In this document: positions 23,797-31,171 of the stretch, piece after piece
Layout: each line of letters starts with the position of its first letter
Numbering within the stretch: the first letter of the stretch is position 1
Origin: Clostridia bacterium
GTDB taxonomy: Bacteria; Bacillota; Clostridia; Oscillospirales; Acutalibacteraceae
DNA length: 46,750 nucleotides
NCBI GenBank assembly: GCA_017429345.1
Contig: JAFRPB010000089.1
Span: 1-46,750 of the forward strand
Direction of reading: 5' to 3'
Translations under genes and position numbers: made by a program
Notes under the pieces: model-generated
The model's database searches: none
What the model saw: only the letters and a program-made list of their open reading frames with translations
What the model was told of the DNA's origin: nothing

Positions 23797-25308
23797 TTAT
23801 CTCTTAAACAAATTATCGTTATACTTATAAATGATCTTCCCGTTATCAAAGATCATATCCTCATTCCCGAACGCGGCTTCGCTGTTGAAGCACGCGGCCT
23901 GCCGCATCCGGGCGAAGCCCTCCCGCGCGTCGCCGCGCTCCATGCCGACGTGGTAATTCCCGTCGGCGGGCACGGTAAAGGAGAGCGTTTTCAGCTCCCA
24001 GTCCGTATTGTCAAAATCCTGAGAAGCGATCAGTTCTCCCGTGTCGAGATCGCGCACGAACAGGCGGCAGCGGCAGCCGGAGGTCATTGTCTCCGCCTTG
24101 AAAAGACAGGGCACGCCCGCCTTGAAGTAAAGACCCTGATACAGCGCGGCGTCGCCGTCTTCGAGGCAGTCGATATAGCCATAGGGGTCGCCCTCTTCGG
24201 GCGCGCGGCACACGCCCGCGTCCCCGCGCATCGACCAGAAGCAGCGTCCGTCGCCGAATCCGCCGTTTTTGAGCGACGCGGTCGAGTGATAATAATTCAT
24301 ATCCGTGATCTGCGACTCGAAGAAATTGCACTCGATGCCGTCGATCACGTTATTCTCAAAGCGCACGTGCGTCACGGGCGGGTAGCCCGCGCGGTCGGTA
24401 TAGGGGTTGAACAGCCACACGCCGAGCGTTTCAAAGTGGTTGTCGTGCACGTATACGTCGCGCACCTCGACCTTTTCCTGATCCTCGCAGTTCAGGCCCC
24501 AGAGGATAAATCCGAACGCCTTGCAGTGGTTCGATTTCAGGTCGTTGTGATCGACCTCGATATCGACCGATGGCTGCGGATCGTCGGAGTTCCACCACTC
24601 GCTGCGCCGGGGGTCGCGGCAGGAGGAGAAGATATACACCGAGTCGTCGCCGGTGAACATTTTACAGCCGGTGATTCGGATATGCTGACAGTTCATCAGG
24701 CAGATGCCGTCGCCGTTGCCGTAGCCCCATTCGTCAATAATAAGGTCTTTAAACAGACCGTTGCTGCTGGTGAACGGCATCATCGCGTAGCCGTGGTAAT
24801 TGGTGATGTGAATGTCGCAGATCTCGAAATCGTGACAGCGGTAGAATCCGACGGGGCAGAGCTTCATGATCTTCTCTTTGTCGGTGACCTCCATCATGCG
24901 CACCGTGCCCTTGCCGCGCACGGCGAAATCGTGCGCGCCCTCCGGCGCGAAGATAAGGGGATAATTCCAGTACCAGTAATGGCTCCACTTGATCGTGGGG
25001 GAGAAATTCTGCCCGTAATACGGCTCGTAGGGGACGTAGGAATCGCCCTGCGGTTTGACGTAATCGCCGCGGTTCGGGCTCTGCAGCAGCGTCGCGCCGT
25101 CGCCGAACAGCAGCGTCACGCCGGTTTTGAGGACGATCCCGCCGGAGAGGAAGGTTTTGCCCGCGGTCAGCACGACCGTGCCGCCGCCTTTGGCATACGC
25201 GTCATCGATCGCCGCCTGGATCGCCGCGCGGTCGTTGGTCCTGCCGTCGCCCCGCGCCCCGTAAGGAGGGTCAGAGACGTCGATTGTAATGCGAGAAGAA
25301 GGGATCAT
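23797..25308 (-). CDS. GH28-like right-handed beta-helix protein
   Basis: A 503-residue protein without a signal peptide. N-terminal pectate-lyase-3 type opening PPYGARGDGRTNDRAAIQAAI (residues 14-34), then beta-helix rungs. The segment GNGDGICLMNCQHIRITGC (198-215) and TGDDSVYIFSS (219-229) carry candidate catalytic Asp200, Asp221 and Asp222 as in GH28 polygalacturonases. The later GHG and RIK motifs of pectinases are not seen. A C-terminal beta-sandwich (about 385-475) resembles a carbohydrate-binding module. It probably cuts an oligo-galacturonide or related sugar inside the cell; the exact family is uncertain. SD AAAAGGATG, start at 25308. Confidence 0.75.
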   Translation of the reverse strand: MIPSSRITIDVSDPPYGARGDGRTNDRAAIQAAIDDAYAKGGGTVVLTAGKTFLSGGIVLKTGVTLLFGDGATLLQSPNRGDYVKPQGDSYVPYEPYYGQNFSPTIKWSHYWYWNYPLIFAPEGAHDFAVRGKGTVRMMEVTDKEKIMKLCPVGFYRCHDFEICDIHITNYHGYAMMPFTSSNGLFKDLIIDEWGYGNGDGICLMNCQHIRITGCKMFTGDDSVYIFSSCRDPRRSEWWNSDDPQPSVDIEVDHNDLKSNHCKAFGFILWGLNCEDQEKVEVRDVYVHDNHFETLGVWLFNPYTDRAGYPPVTHVRFENNVIDGIECNFFESQITDMNYYHSTASLKNGGFGDGRCFWSMRGDAGVCRAPEEGDPYGYIDCLEDGDAALYQGLYFKAGVPCLFKAETMTSGCRCRLFVRDLDTGELIASQDFDNTDWELKTLSFTVPADGNYHVGMERGDAREGFARMRQAACFNSEAAFGNEDMIFDNGKIIYKYNDNLFKR

Positions 25309-25326
25309 AATAACATCCTTTTCATT

Positions 25327-25365
25327 AGTTCGGAGTTCGGAGTTTTGAAGGTCGCTGCGCGACCT
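25327..25365. repeat. AGTTCGG heptamers and mini-hairpin upstream of the GH28-like gene
   Basis: AGTTCGG, AGTTCGG, AGTTTTG (25327-25347) followed by the hairpin AGGTCGC-TGC-GCGACCT (25349-25365), a variant of the R3 hairpin. Confidence 0.75.
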
Positions 25366-25376
25366 GTTTTTTTAAT

Positions 25377-25579
25377 GAGGAATTAGGAATGAGGAATGAG
25401 GAATGTCGGAAGTCGCTTCGCGACTTGGATTATACAGTGCGTGAGGGGGAATTTAAGGGCAAAGAATTAACCGCGTTATATCCGATCATTTCTTGACGAT
25501 CCATTATACGCACATCTATAATGGGGTACGGGGCGAAGCCCCGTCATTCATTCCTCATTCCTCACTCCTCATTCCTCAT
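25377..25579. repeat. R3 element, complete copy 1
   Basis: Order: heptamers GAGGAAT/TAGGAAT (25377-25404); hairpin AAGTCGC-TTC-GCGACTT (25410-25426); GGATTATACAG (a minus-strand TATAAT); core; plus-strand TTGACG (25493-25498), 18 bp, TATAAT (25517-25522); hairpin ACGGGGC-GAA-GCCCCGT (25528-25544); inverted heptamers CATTCAT, TCCTCAT, TCCTCAC, TCCTCAT, TCCTCAT (25545-25579). The 419-bp gap 25309-25727 holds only repeats. Confidence 0.85.
25493..25522 (+). promoter_or_regulatory. promoter-like sequence inside the R3 element
   Basis: TTGACG, 18-bp spacer, TATAAT, pointing into the hairpin and heptamer array and antisense to the flanking minus-strand genes. The same arrangement recurs at 25604-25633. 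No open frame follows. Confidence 0.5.
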
Positions 25580-25584
25580 TTTAT

Positions 25585-25690
25585 CAAAATATCCGATCGT
25601 TTCTTGACGATACATTATACGCACATCTATAATGAGGTACGGGGCGAAGCCCCGTCATTCCTTCCTCCCTCCTCCTTCCTACTTCCTCCT
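25585..25690. repeat. R3 element, repeated right half
   Basis: Direct repeat of the right half of the preceding element with differences: TATCCGATCGTTTCTTGACG, 18 bp, TATAAT (25628-25633), hairpin ACGGGGC-GAA-GCCCCGT (25639-25655), then heptamers CATTCCT, TCCTCCC, TCCTCCT, TCCTACT, TCCTCCT (25656-25690). The core is almost unchanged whereas the array sequence differs. Confidence 0.85.
25604..25633 (+). promoter_or_regulatory. promoter-like sequence in the repeated R3 half
   Basis: TTGACG (25604-25609), 18-bp spacer, TATAAT (25628-25633), a second copy of the signal at 25493. It points towards the 3' end of the minus-strand GH31 gene. Confidence 0.5.
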
Positions 25691-25727
25691 TTATTCCGCA
25701 AGGAAGAGCCCGTCGCTATAACAAAAC

Positions 25728-27746
25728 TCAAAGCACGAAAGAGGCAAACAGTTCGGCAAACGCGGAGTCCCGGCGGTAAAACACCGGCGGCTGGCCGAAC
25801 GGCGCGGCGACCGTATGCGTTCCGCCGCCGTACGTCTTTCCGCTCCACAGGTGTACCCATTCGTCTTCGGGCAGATATACCGTTCTTTCTTTCGCGCCTT
25901 CGCGCAGGATCGGCGCGACGAGCAGATCCCCGCCGAGCAGGTACTCGGTGCTCTCGGTATACGCCTTCTCTTCGTCATAGGCGAAGAACAGCGGGCGCAT
26001 GACCGGCACGCCCTTTTCGGCGTTCTCTTTGACCGCGGCTTTTAGATAGGGCTTGAGCGCCCTATGGATGCGGCTCATGCGGGCGTGATATTTCAGTACC
26101 TCGTCCGACGCGTCGAACTGCGCGTTTTCTTCGGGCTTATTGCCCTCGTGCGAGCGCATCAGCGGCGAAAAAGCGCTCATTTCCGCCCAGCGGATCATCA
26201 GCTCTTCGCTTCGCTGCATCGGCGGGAAGGTGATATACCCGCCCACATCGCTGTGCGCAAGTCCGAAACCGCAGACCGCAAGCGAGAGCGTCGCCGGGAT
26301 GACCGACGGCAGACCGCAGTCAAACGACCAGTCGGTATGCTGATCGCCGTTCCACATCATCACCGAATACCTCACGGTGTCGGTGTGCCCGGCGCGGGTA
26401 AAGAACAGGATTTCGCCGAGTTTGCCGGTTTCTTCCAGAACCTCGCGGTTGAGCTTCGCCCAGCGCGCGGGCCAGGTGCAGTGCACGATCGCGGGGTCCT
26501 CGCCGCTGAACAGCACGCAGTCCGTAGGCAGGTATTCGCCGAAGTCCGCCATCCAGCCGTCAAGCCCGAAACCGATCATATTCTCTTTGATGACGCCCTT
26601 GAGCCAGTCCCACGCGTCGGGGTTCGTCAGGTCCACCATCGCGGCGGGGAAGGTCGTGATCTTGACAAGATAATCCCTGCCGGACCGGTCTTTGACGCAG
26701 TAGCCGCGCGCCGAGGCGTAGGCGTATAAGTCTTTCTCCACCGCGAGGAACGGGTTGATATAGCCGAGAAAGCGCACGCCCTTTTCCTTCCACGCGGTGA
26801 TCGCGCCGTCAAGACCGGGGTAGAGCGTCTCGTCCCATTTCCAGTTCCACATCAGCTGCTTGCCGAAGGCGGTGATGCGGCGGCCTTCCCAGTCCTGACA
26901 CCAGACGCCCGCGACCGCGGTATCGTATTGCTTGACCGTCTCGAGTTTTTTGTTGACGATGCCGGTACCGCCCTGAATGCCGAGGATCGCGCCGTCGTAG
27001 ACCCAGTCCGGCAGCTCCGGCTGCCTGCCGAGCAGGTCGGAGAGAAGGCCGCTTAAAGCCGGGAAGCTCTTCGCAAAGCCGATATGGAGATCGGCGATCT
27101 GCCGGATCTCCAGCTCGTGAAAGGTCTTGTGCCGGAAGTCAAAGCCGCAGTACGCCGTCGCGTCGGAGTGGATGAAATATTTCCTGCTCGAGACGAAGGT
27201 CGGCTGCGCGTAATAGGTCTCGTAGGAGGAGAACGGTTCCTTGTGATCTGGCTGGGGTCCTGAGAGCTTTTCACGCACGAGCTTGCGGCTGATCGCCGCG
27301 GGATGCGTATGCTCCGCGACCCAGACGCGCCCCTTCTGACCGCGCAGGTCAAATTCCGAGAAGACTTCTCCGCCGCCGTAAATATGCTCGTTCTCCGCCG
27401 CGGGCAGACGCAGCCACATCCGGTTGAGCCCGCCGCGGGAGCGGATATCGTCAAAATGCACGTCGAGCCGGTCGCCGACAGCCGTAAAGAACGCGGTCAG
27501 CTCGGTCTCTTTGTCGCCGCTCTCAAAGCGCAGCGCCGCGCCGGAATCGGTCATCCCGAACTCCGCAAGACGCAGGACCGTCTTGTATAACAGCTTTTCG
27601 CTGAAGCGGAACCGCCCGTGCGACATCGTGTAGGAGGCCTCGCCCCGCCCGACGCAGAGCGCTGTCTTGCCCGGGGTGAAGGCGATTTTCTGTCCCGTAT
27701 TGCAGGTCAGAAGCAGGGTTCCTTTGTTTTCTGTCAGATGCAGCAT
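25728..27746 (-). CDS. GH31 alpha-glycosidase, YihQ-like (sulfoquinovosidase type)
   Basis: A 672-residue GH31 enzyme without a signal peptide. The N-terminal beta-sandwich has IYGGGEVFSEFDLRG (122-136), then the barrel with RQPELPDWVYDGAILG, VWCQDWEGRR (281-290), WMADFGEYLPTD (398-409) with nucleophile Asp401, and WNGDQHTDWS (465-474) with acid/base Asp468; SDVGGY and MRSHEGNKP follow. These phrases are those of the YihQ branch, which includes sulfoquinovosidases that release sulfoquinovose from plant sulfolipid glycosides. Whether this enzyme binds the sulfonate needs alignment with the known Arg/Trp/Tyr sites, so a plain alpha-glucosidase remains possible. SD AAGGAG; single gene between two R3 elements. 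Confidence 0.85.
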   Translation of the reverse strand: MLHLTENKGTLLLTCNTGQKIAFTPGKTALCVGRGEASYTMSHGRFRFSEKLLYKTVLRLAEFGMTDSGAALRFESGDKETELTAFFTAVGDRLDVHFDDIRSRGGLNRMWLRLPAAENEHIYGGGEVFSEFDLRGQKGRVWVAEHTHPAAISRKLVREKLSGPQPDHKEPFSSYETYYAQPTFVSSRKYFIHSDATAYCGFDFRHKTFHELEIRQIADLHIGFAKSFPALSGLLSDLLGRQPELPDWVYDGAILGIQGGTGIVNKKLETVKQYDTAVAGVWCQDWEGRRITAFGKQLMWNWKWDETLYPGLDGAITAWKEKGVRFLGYINPFLAVEKDLYAYASARGYCVKDRSGRDYLVKITTFPAAMVDLTNPDAWDWLKGVIKENMIGFGLDGWMADFGEYLPTDCVLFSGEDPAIVHCTWPARWAKLNREVLEETGKLGEILFFTRAGHTDTVRYSVMMWNGDQHTDWSFDCGLPSVIPATLSLAVCGFGLAHSDVGGYITFPPMQRSEELMIRWAEMSAFSPLMRSHEGNKPEENAQFDASDEVLKYHARMSRIHRALKPYLKAAVKENAEKGVPVMRPLFFAYDEEKAYTESTEYLLGGDLLVAPILREGAKERTVYLPEDEWVHLWSGKTYGGGTHTVAAPFGQPPVFYRRDSAFAELFASFVL

Positions 27747-27770
27747 TTTGATCTCCTTATCTGAAAAAAT

Positions 27771-27973
27771 GAGGAATTGGGAATGAGAAATGAGGAATGT
27801 CGGAAGTCGCTTCGCGACTTGGATTATACAGCGGATGAGGGTCCTTTAAGAACAAAAAATATACAACGATATGTCCGATACTTTGTATAGAGTTGAATTA
27901 ACGTATATCTATTATCGGGTACGGGCAGAGCCCGTCATTCATTCCTCATTCCTCACTTCTCATTCCTCATTCT
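27771..27973. repeat. R3 element, complete copy 2
   Basis: Heptamers GAGGAAT, TGGGAAT, GAGAAAT, GAGGAAT (27771-27798); hairpin AAGTCGC-TTC-GCGACTT (27804-27820); GGATTATACAG; a diverged core; TATTATCGGGT; hairpin ACGGGC-AGA-GCCCGT (27921-27935); inverted heptamers CATTCAT, TCCTCAT, TCCTCAC, TTCTCAT, TCCTCAT (27936-27970). Same length and order as copy 1 although the core differs. It separates the GH31 and GH-A genes; no gene is in this 263-bp gap. Confidence 0.85.
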
Positions 27974-27993
27974 CAAAAAAAACACATCTGCCG

Positions 27994-28007
27994 ATCCCCG
28001 ATATCCG
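27994..28007. repeat. ATCCCCG/ATATCCG heptamers at the GH-A gene stop
   Basis: Two units ending 2 bases before the stop codon (28010-28012); the same units form the right array at 17016-17043. Confidence 0.65.
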
Positions 28008-28009
28008 AA

Positions 28010-29236
28010 TCAGCTTTTCCCTCTGATCTTCCCGAACGCTTCCCTGACCGCGTAGAACGACGGCTTCGGATTTGCGAACCGGTCGACAAGGCCCCAGCGC
28101 GTCTCGGTGGGGCAGTCGTGCTGACCGCACATATAGCAGGAGTCGCTGTCCGCCCAGCAGTAGACGATGGAGCCCGCCATGAATTTCTTCTCATGCAGGC
28201 GCGGGATCATCACTTTGAAGAACTTCGCCTGTCCCTCGGGCGTGTGCGGGAAGCCGGGGATCTTTGTGATCCGGGGCAGCTCGCAGTAGAAGTGGTTGAC
28301 GAGGTCGCTCTTGAAAATGCGGTCGCCCTGCTTCGACTCGTCGGGCTGCGTGAAGCGGATCAGCTCCCGGAAATTCTTCGGCAGCTTATCGACAAAGCTG
28401 ACGATATCGGCGTACGCCTCTTTCTCGCTGCTCACGCCGTACCGTTTGAGAATTTCGATCTTCTGCGCCTTCGTCTTGGGCGCGCCGTCGCCGATATAGC
28501 CGAATTCCTCGAGCAGGATCGGCTTGCCCGACAGGCTCCACAGATACCGCGCCAGGGCGTCGAACACCCAGAGGAAGCCGGGCATATTCATAAAGCAGCC
28601 CATATAGAGATCGAAGCCGACGTAATCCATATATTTGAACCACGGCTTCATGCGCACGTGCAGGTCCGCCTGCGGCCCCGCGGAGTTGTAGCCGATCACG
28701 ATATCCCCGCGTTTGGGGTACATATACATCGCCGTCTTGCCGATATAGCCCGCGCATTCCTCGACCGTATACGGGAGCGTGAAGTGCGGGATGCCCGCCT
28801 CGTTTGAGATCTGGATGCCGTTGACGTATCCCTGCAGGTCCTCGATCAGGAATTCGGCGACCTTTTTGAGGTTCGCGTCGTTGCCGCGGGTGTCCATGCC
28901 CGCCTCGACGAAATGCTTCGGGAACGGCGAGACTGCCATCACCTTCATACCGTTGTCGCGGTAGCTTTTGCAGCGTGCCTTGAAGTCCTCATAGCTTCCG
29001 GAGACGGAGCCGTCCTTCTCGAAGGGGAAGGGGATATCGAAGCGCGCCCACTCGATGTTCGCTTCTTTCAGAAGGTCGAACTCCTCGTGCGGGTGGCACA
29101 CGCCGCAGATATAGCCGACCTTTGCGCGGAATTCCTTCGTCTCGTCGTTCTCCTGCGGGATGAAGAACGAGCGCGCAAGATGATACGGCACCGCCTTGAG
29201 CGTCATTGAAACCTGATCGATGATGAATTGATCCAT
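28010..29236 (-). CDS. clan GH-A (TIM-barrel) glycoside hydrolase
   Basis: A 408-residue soluble protein. A (beta/alpha)8 barrel is suggested by successive strand motifs and by the clan GH-A pair: acid/base in IQISNEAG (Glu146 after Asn) and nucleophile in PILLEEFGYIG (Glu243 or Glu244). The C-terminal part has YCWADSDSCYMCGQHD, rich in Cys. Resemblance is to GH5/GH39/GH2-barrel enzymes, but I cannot name the family or substrate. No signal peptide, so it would work on imported oligosaccharides. SD AAAGAGG with a good sigma-A promoter. The stop codon lies against two ATCCCCG-type heptamers. Confidence 0.75.
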   Translation of the reverse strand: MDQFIIDQVSMTLKAVPYHLARSFFIPQENDETKEFRAKVGYICGVCHPHEEFDLLKEANIEWARFDIPFPFEKDGSVSGSYEDFKARCKSYRDNGMKVMAVSPFPKHFVEAGMDTRGNDANLKKVAEFLIEDLQGYVNGIQISNEAGIPHFTLPYTVEECAGYIGKTAMYMYPKRGDIVIGYNSAGPQADLHVRMKPWFKYMDYVGFDLYMGCFMNMPGFLWVFDALARYLWSLSGKPILLEEFGYIGDGAPKTKAQKIEILKRYGVSSEKEAYADIVSFVDKLPKNFRELIRFTQPDESKQGDRIFKSDLVNHFYCELPRITKIPGFPHTPEGQAKFFKVMIPRLHEKKFMAGSIVYCWADSDSCYMCGQHDCPTETRWGLVDRFANPKPSFYAVREAFGKIRGKS

Positions 29237-29271
29237 TGTCTGTTAACCTCTTTATTGATATTATTTAAATT

Positions 29272-29300
29272 ATCATAATCCATTGAACAAGAATTGTCAA
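29272..29300 (-). promoter_or_regulatory. sigma-A promoter of the GH-A hydrolase gene
   Basis: Minus strand: TTGACA (29295-29300), 17-bp spacer, TATGAT (29272-29277). Leader of about 35 bases. Confidence 0.85.
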
Positions 29301-29383
29301 TTAGTACAATGTTAAAAATTGTGCAAAAAATATAGATTTTATAAATCAAGGGATTATTTTTATTCATTATGCTGCTGTTTTTG

Positions 29384-29426
29384 TTAAGGCAACACCGCAC
29401 GCCCGCTTTGTGCGGTGTTGCCTTAA
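29384..29426. mobile_element. minimal MITE derivative: terminal repeats only, TTAA duplication
   Basis: GGCAACACCGCAC (29388-29400), 9-base middle, GTGCGGTGTTGCC (29410-29422), flanked on both sides by TTAA. The ends equal those of the 161-bp element at 31176 but the interior is missing. The right TTAA supplies the stop codon (29423-29425 on minus) of the SDR gene. Confidence 0.8.
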
Positions 29427-30112
29427 GTCGTCAGACTTTCCGCATCCGGGTCATCCGGCCAGACGAAGGTGGACTTAAGGTCGTATTCCCCGTTGTCAAT
29501 CAGAAGACTTTGCCCGGACATCGACTTGTTTGTCAGCGTCAGGAATACGACCCAGTCGGCGACCTCGTCCGCGCTCATCCATTTTTTCAGGGGCGTCACG
29601 TCCATGATCTTCTTCCATAATTCCGGATCCGTCGTGACCGGGTCGTTCAGCGGCGTATGTACGCCGCCGAGGCAGATCGCGTTGCAGGTCGCGCCCCGAG
29701 GCGCGATACGGATCGCGACGTTTTTCATATAGCCCAGAAGTCCCGCCTTTGCCGCGGCGTATTCGGGGAATTCCTGACCCGAGATCGCCGAGGCAGAGGC
29801 GTTGAACAGCACCGAACGCAGGGCGGGATTGTCTTTGATATACTTTTCCGTGACGTTGATCGCGCCGACAAGATTATTGCCGATATCGTCGCCGCCGTTC
29901 TGCTCGCCGGCGTTATTAAACAAGATCTCCACGTCTTTGATTTTGGGCAGCGCGTCCGCGTCGCGAATATCCGCGATATGGTGCTCATAATCCGGGTGCG
30001 AGACCGCGGCGGGCAGAATATCGATACCGTGAACGGTATGTCCGAGGGCAAGAAAACGCTCCGCGGCGGCTTTGCAGATCCCGCCCGAAGCGCCGGTGAT
30101 CAGAATATTCAT
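29423..30112 (-). CDS. short-chain dehydrogenase/reductase in a preQ1-controlled operon
   Basis: A 229-residue Rossmann-fold oxidoreductase: nucleotide motif TGASGGI (6-12; the usual third Gly region ends GIC instead of GIG), NNAG (66-69), Ser near 106-108, and Tyr118-x3-Lys122 (YAAAK). Substrate unknown. Its ATG overlaps the stop of the VUT transporter gene in ATGA, so it lies behind the preQ1 riboswitch, and a role in deazapurine handling can be proposed but not shown. The stop TAA is formed by the target duplication of a MITE remnant, so the original C-terminus may have been slightly changed. Confidence 0.88.
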   Translation of the reverse strand: MNILITGASGGICKAAAERFLALGHTVHGIDILPAAVSHPDYEHHIADIRDADALPKIKDVEILFNNAGEQNGGDDIGNNLVGAINVTEKYIKDNPALRSVLFNASASAISGQEFPEYAAAKAGLLGYMKNVAIRIAPRGATCNAICLGGVHTPLNDPVTTDPELWKKIMDVTPLKKWMSADEVADWVVFLTLTNKSMSGQSLLIDNGEYDLKSTFVWPDDPDAESLTT

Positions 30113-30849
30113 GGGGCTTCTCCTCCTTCATGCTGTTTCAGATACGCTTCTCCGACGCCGTCTTTTTTCCACTGCTTGAGCACGGAGTACCCGATCGGCG
30201 AGAAGACGACTTCCATCAACAGTTCCGCGCCCGCGCCGAGCAGGGAGCAGGTCACGCATTGGATCGGCGTCCAGTGAAAGCCGTCCCAGAAGATCGGCGC
30301 AAATACCGTGAAGGTCAGCAGGGCGAAAACGAAATTGTCGAAAAACTGCCCGATGAAGGTCGAGATATAACTGCGCGTGACGAACGCGAGCTTGCCGTCG
30401 GGATTTTTCCGAAACAGCCTGCCGATGCCGTAATTCAGAAAGTTGTTGACGACTGCCGACGAGAGGAACGCGACCGTGCTGCTTAAAAGAATAAACCAAG
30501 TGCCGCCGATGATCGTGTTGAACGCGGTGTAATCGTCCGCGTCGCTCGGAATAATGCTCACGATATAGAAGATCAGGCAGGCGAGCAGATTCGTTCCGAT
30601 CGCGAAGACAGAGAGCTTCGTCGCCGCCTTCGGTCCGAACGCCTTGGTCACGATATCCATACATAAAAACGACAGCCAGGATATGAGGATCCCGCCGTCG
30701 AGCGCAAGCAGTTCGGACTGATAAATCGTCTTGTTGGCGAGGATGTTCATCATTATTACGGATATCGTAAACAGCGCGGTCACGGTCGAGGGGATACTGC
30801 GCAAAAGAAGCCGGGTATCCTGCCAGCCGGTTTTCAGTCTCGTTTTCAT
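30109..30849 (-). CDS. queuosine precursor transporter (VUT/YhhQ family)
   Basis: A 246-residue membrane protein with about six hydrophobic helices and the family signature around RSYISTFIGQFFDNFVF (residues 159-175), as well as LSFLCMDIVTKAFGPKAA near 60-77. YhhQ-type carriers import preQ0, preQ1 or queuine for tRNA queuosine formation. The assignment is supported independently by the preQ1-I-like leader. SD AAGGAG is part of the aptamer tail. No queuosine biosynthesis gene lies in the window, consistent with salvage. Confidence 0.9.
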   Translation of the reverse strand: MKTRLKTGWQDTRLLLRSIPSTVTALFTISVIMMNILANKTIYQSELLALDGGILISWLSFLCMDIVTKAFGPKAATKLSVFAIGTNLLACLIFYIVSIIPSDADDYTAFNTIIGGTWFILLSSTVAFLSSAVVNNFLNYGIGRLFRKNPDGKLAFVTRSYISTFIGQFFDNFVFALLTFTVFAPIFWDGFHWTPIQCVTCSLLGAGAELLMEVVFSPIGYSVLKQWKKDGVGEAYLKQHEGGEAP

Positions 30850-30858
30850 TTTTGTTTC

Positions 30859-30907
30859 TCCTTGGTTTTCTTTTATATAGCGGAGGATTTAGAGGCCGAA
30901 CTCCGCT
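30859..30907 (-). promoter_or_regulatory. preQ1-I-type riboswitch leader
   Basis: Minus strand: 7-bp stem AGCGGAG (30901-30907)/CTCCGCT (30879-30885); the loop opens with TTCGG and ends with a C just before the 3' arm; an A-rich tail ATATAAAAGAAAACCAAGG follows. These are the parts of the preQ1-I fold (stem, UUC loop start, conserved C, A-rich tail, short pseudoknot, here GG with CC). The pseudoknot strand CCAAGG overlaps the SD, so control should be translational: ligand bound, transporter off. Confidence 0.75.
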
Positions 30908-30948
30908 GGTTTGAACGCGCCGGAAACGTCCGCTCGCGTCCGACGCAC

Positions 30949-30977
30949 ATTCTATCATATTTCGCCGGAGGAATCAA
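30949..30977 (-). promoter_or_regulatory. sigma-A promoter of the VUT-SDR operon
   Basis: Minus strand: TTGATT (30972-30977), 17-bp spacer, TAGAAT (30949-30954); it gives a leader of about 95 bases containing the riboswitch. Confidence 0.75.
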
Positions 30978-31045
30978 GCTTTTTCCTTGATTTTACGGCG
31001 GCGATATTGTAAAATGAAAGAAGGTCACCTCTAATAATTCTCTCA

Positions 31046-31165
31046 CATTCATCTTACTTGATCTTTTTCCGTCATACTTTACAAAAATGCTCGTCAATAC
31101 ACAAAGTATTAACTGCGCTTTTTGTTTCGTCTGACGAAAAAATCTCTTCGTAATCTGAACGCGTC
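31046..31165 (-). repeat. diverged relative of the MITE family
   Basis: Parts match the copy at 1-137 in the same orientation: CTTGATCTTTTTCCGTCATA near 31058-31077 and TCTGACGAAAAAATCTC near 31131-31147, with an unrelated middle. The clear terminal repeats are missing. It lies directly before the intact copy, in opposite orientation. Confidence 0.55.
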
Positions 31166-31171
31166 GAATAC

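Noticed and set aside
23719-25386. 555-codon plus-strand frame opposite the GH28-like gene
   Set aside because: Shadow frame crossing the R2 and R3 repeats at both ends.
29388-29422. Rho-independent terminator after the SDR gene
   Set aside because: The hairpin is strong but no T run follows on either strand; it is better explained as MITE ends with a TTAA duplication.
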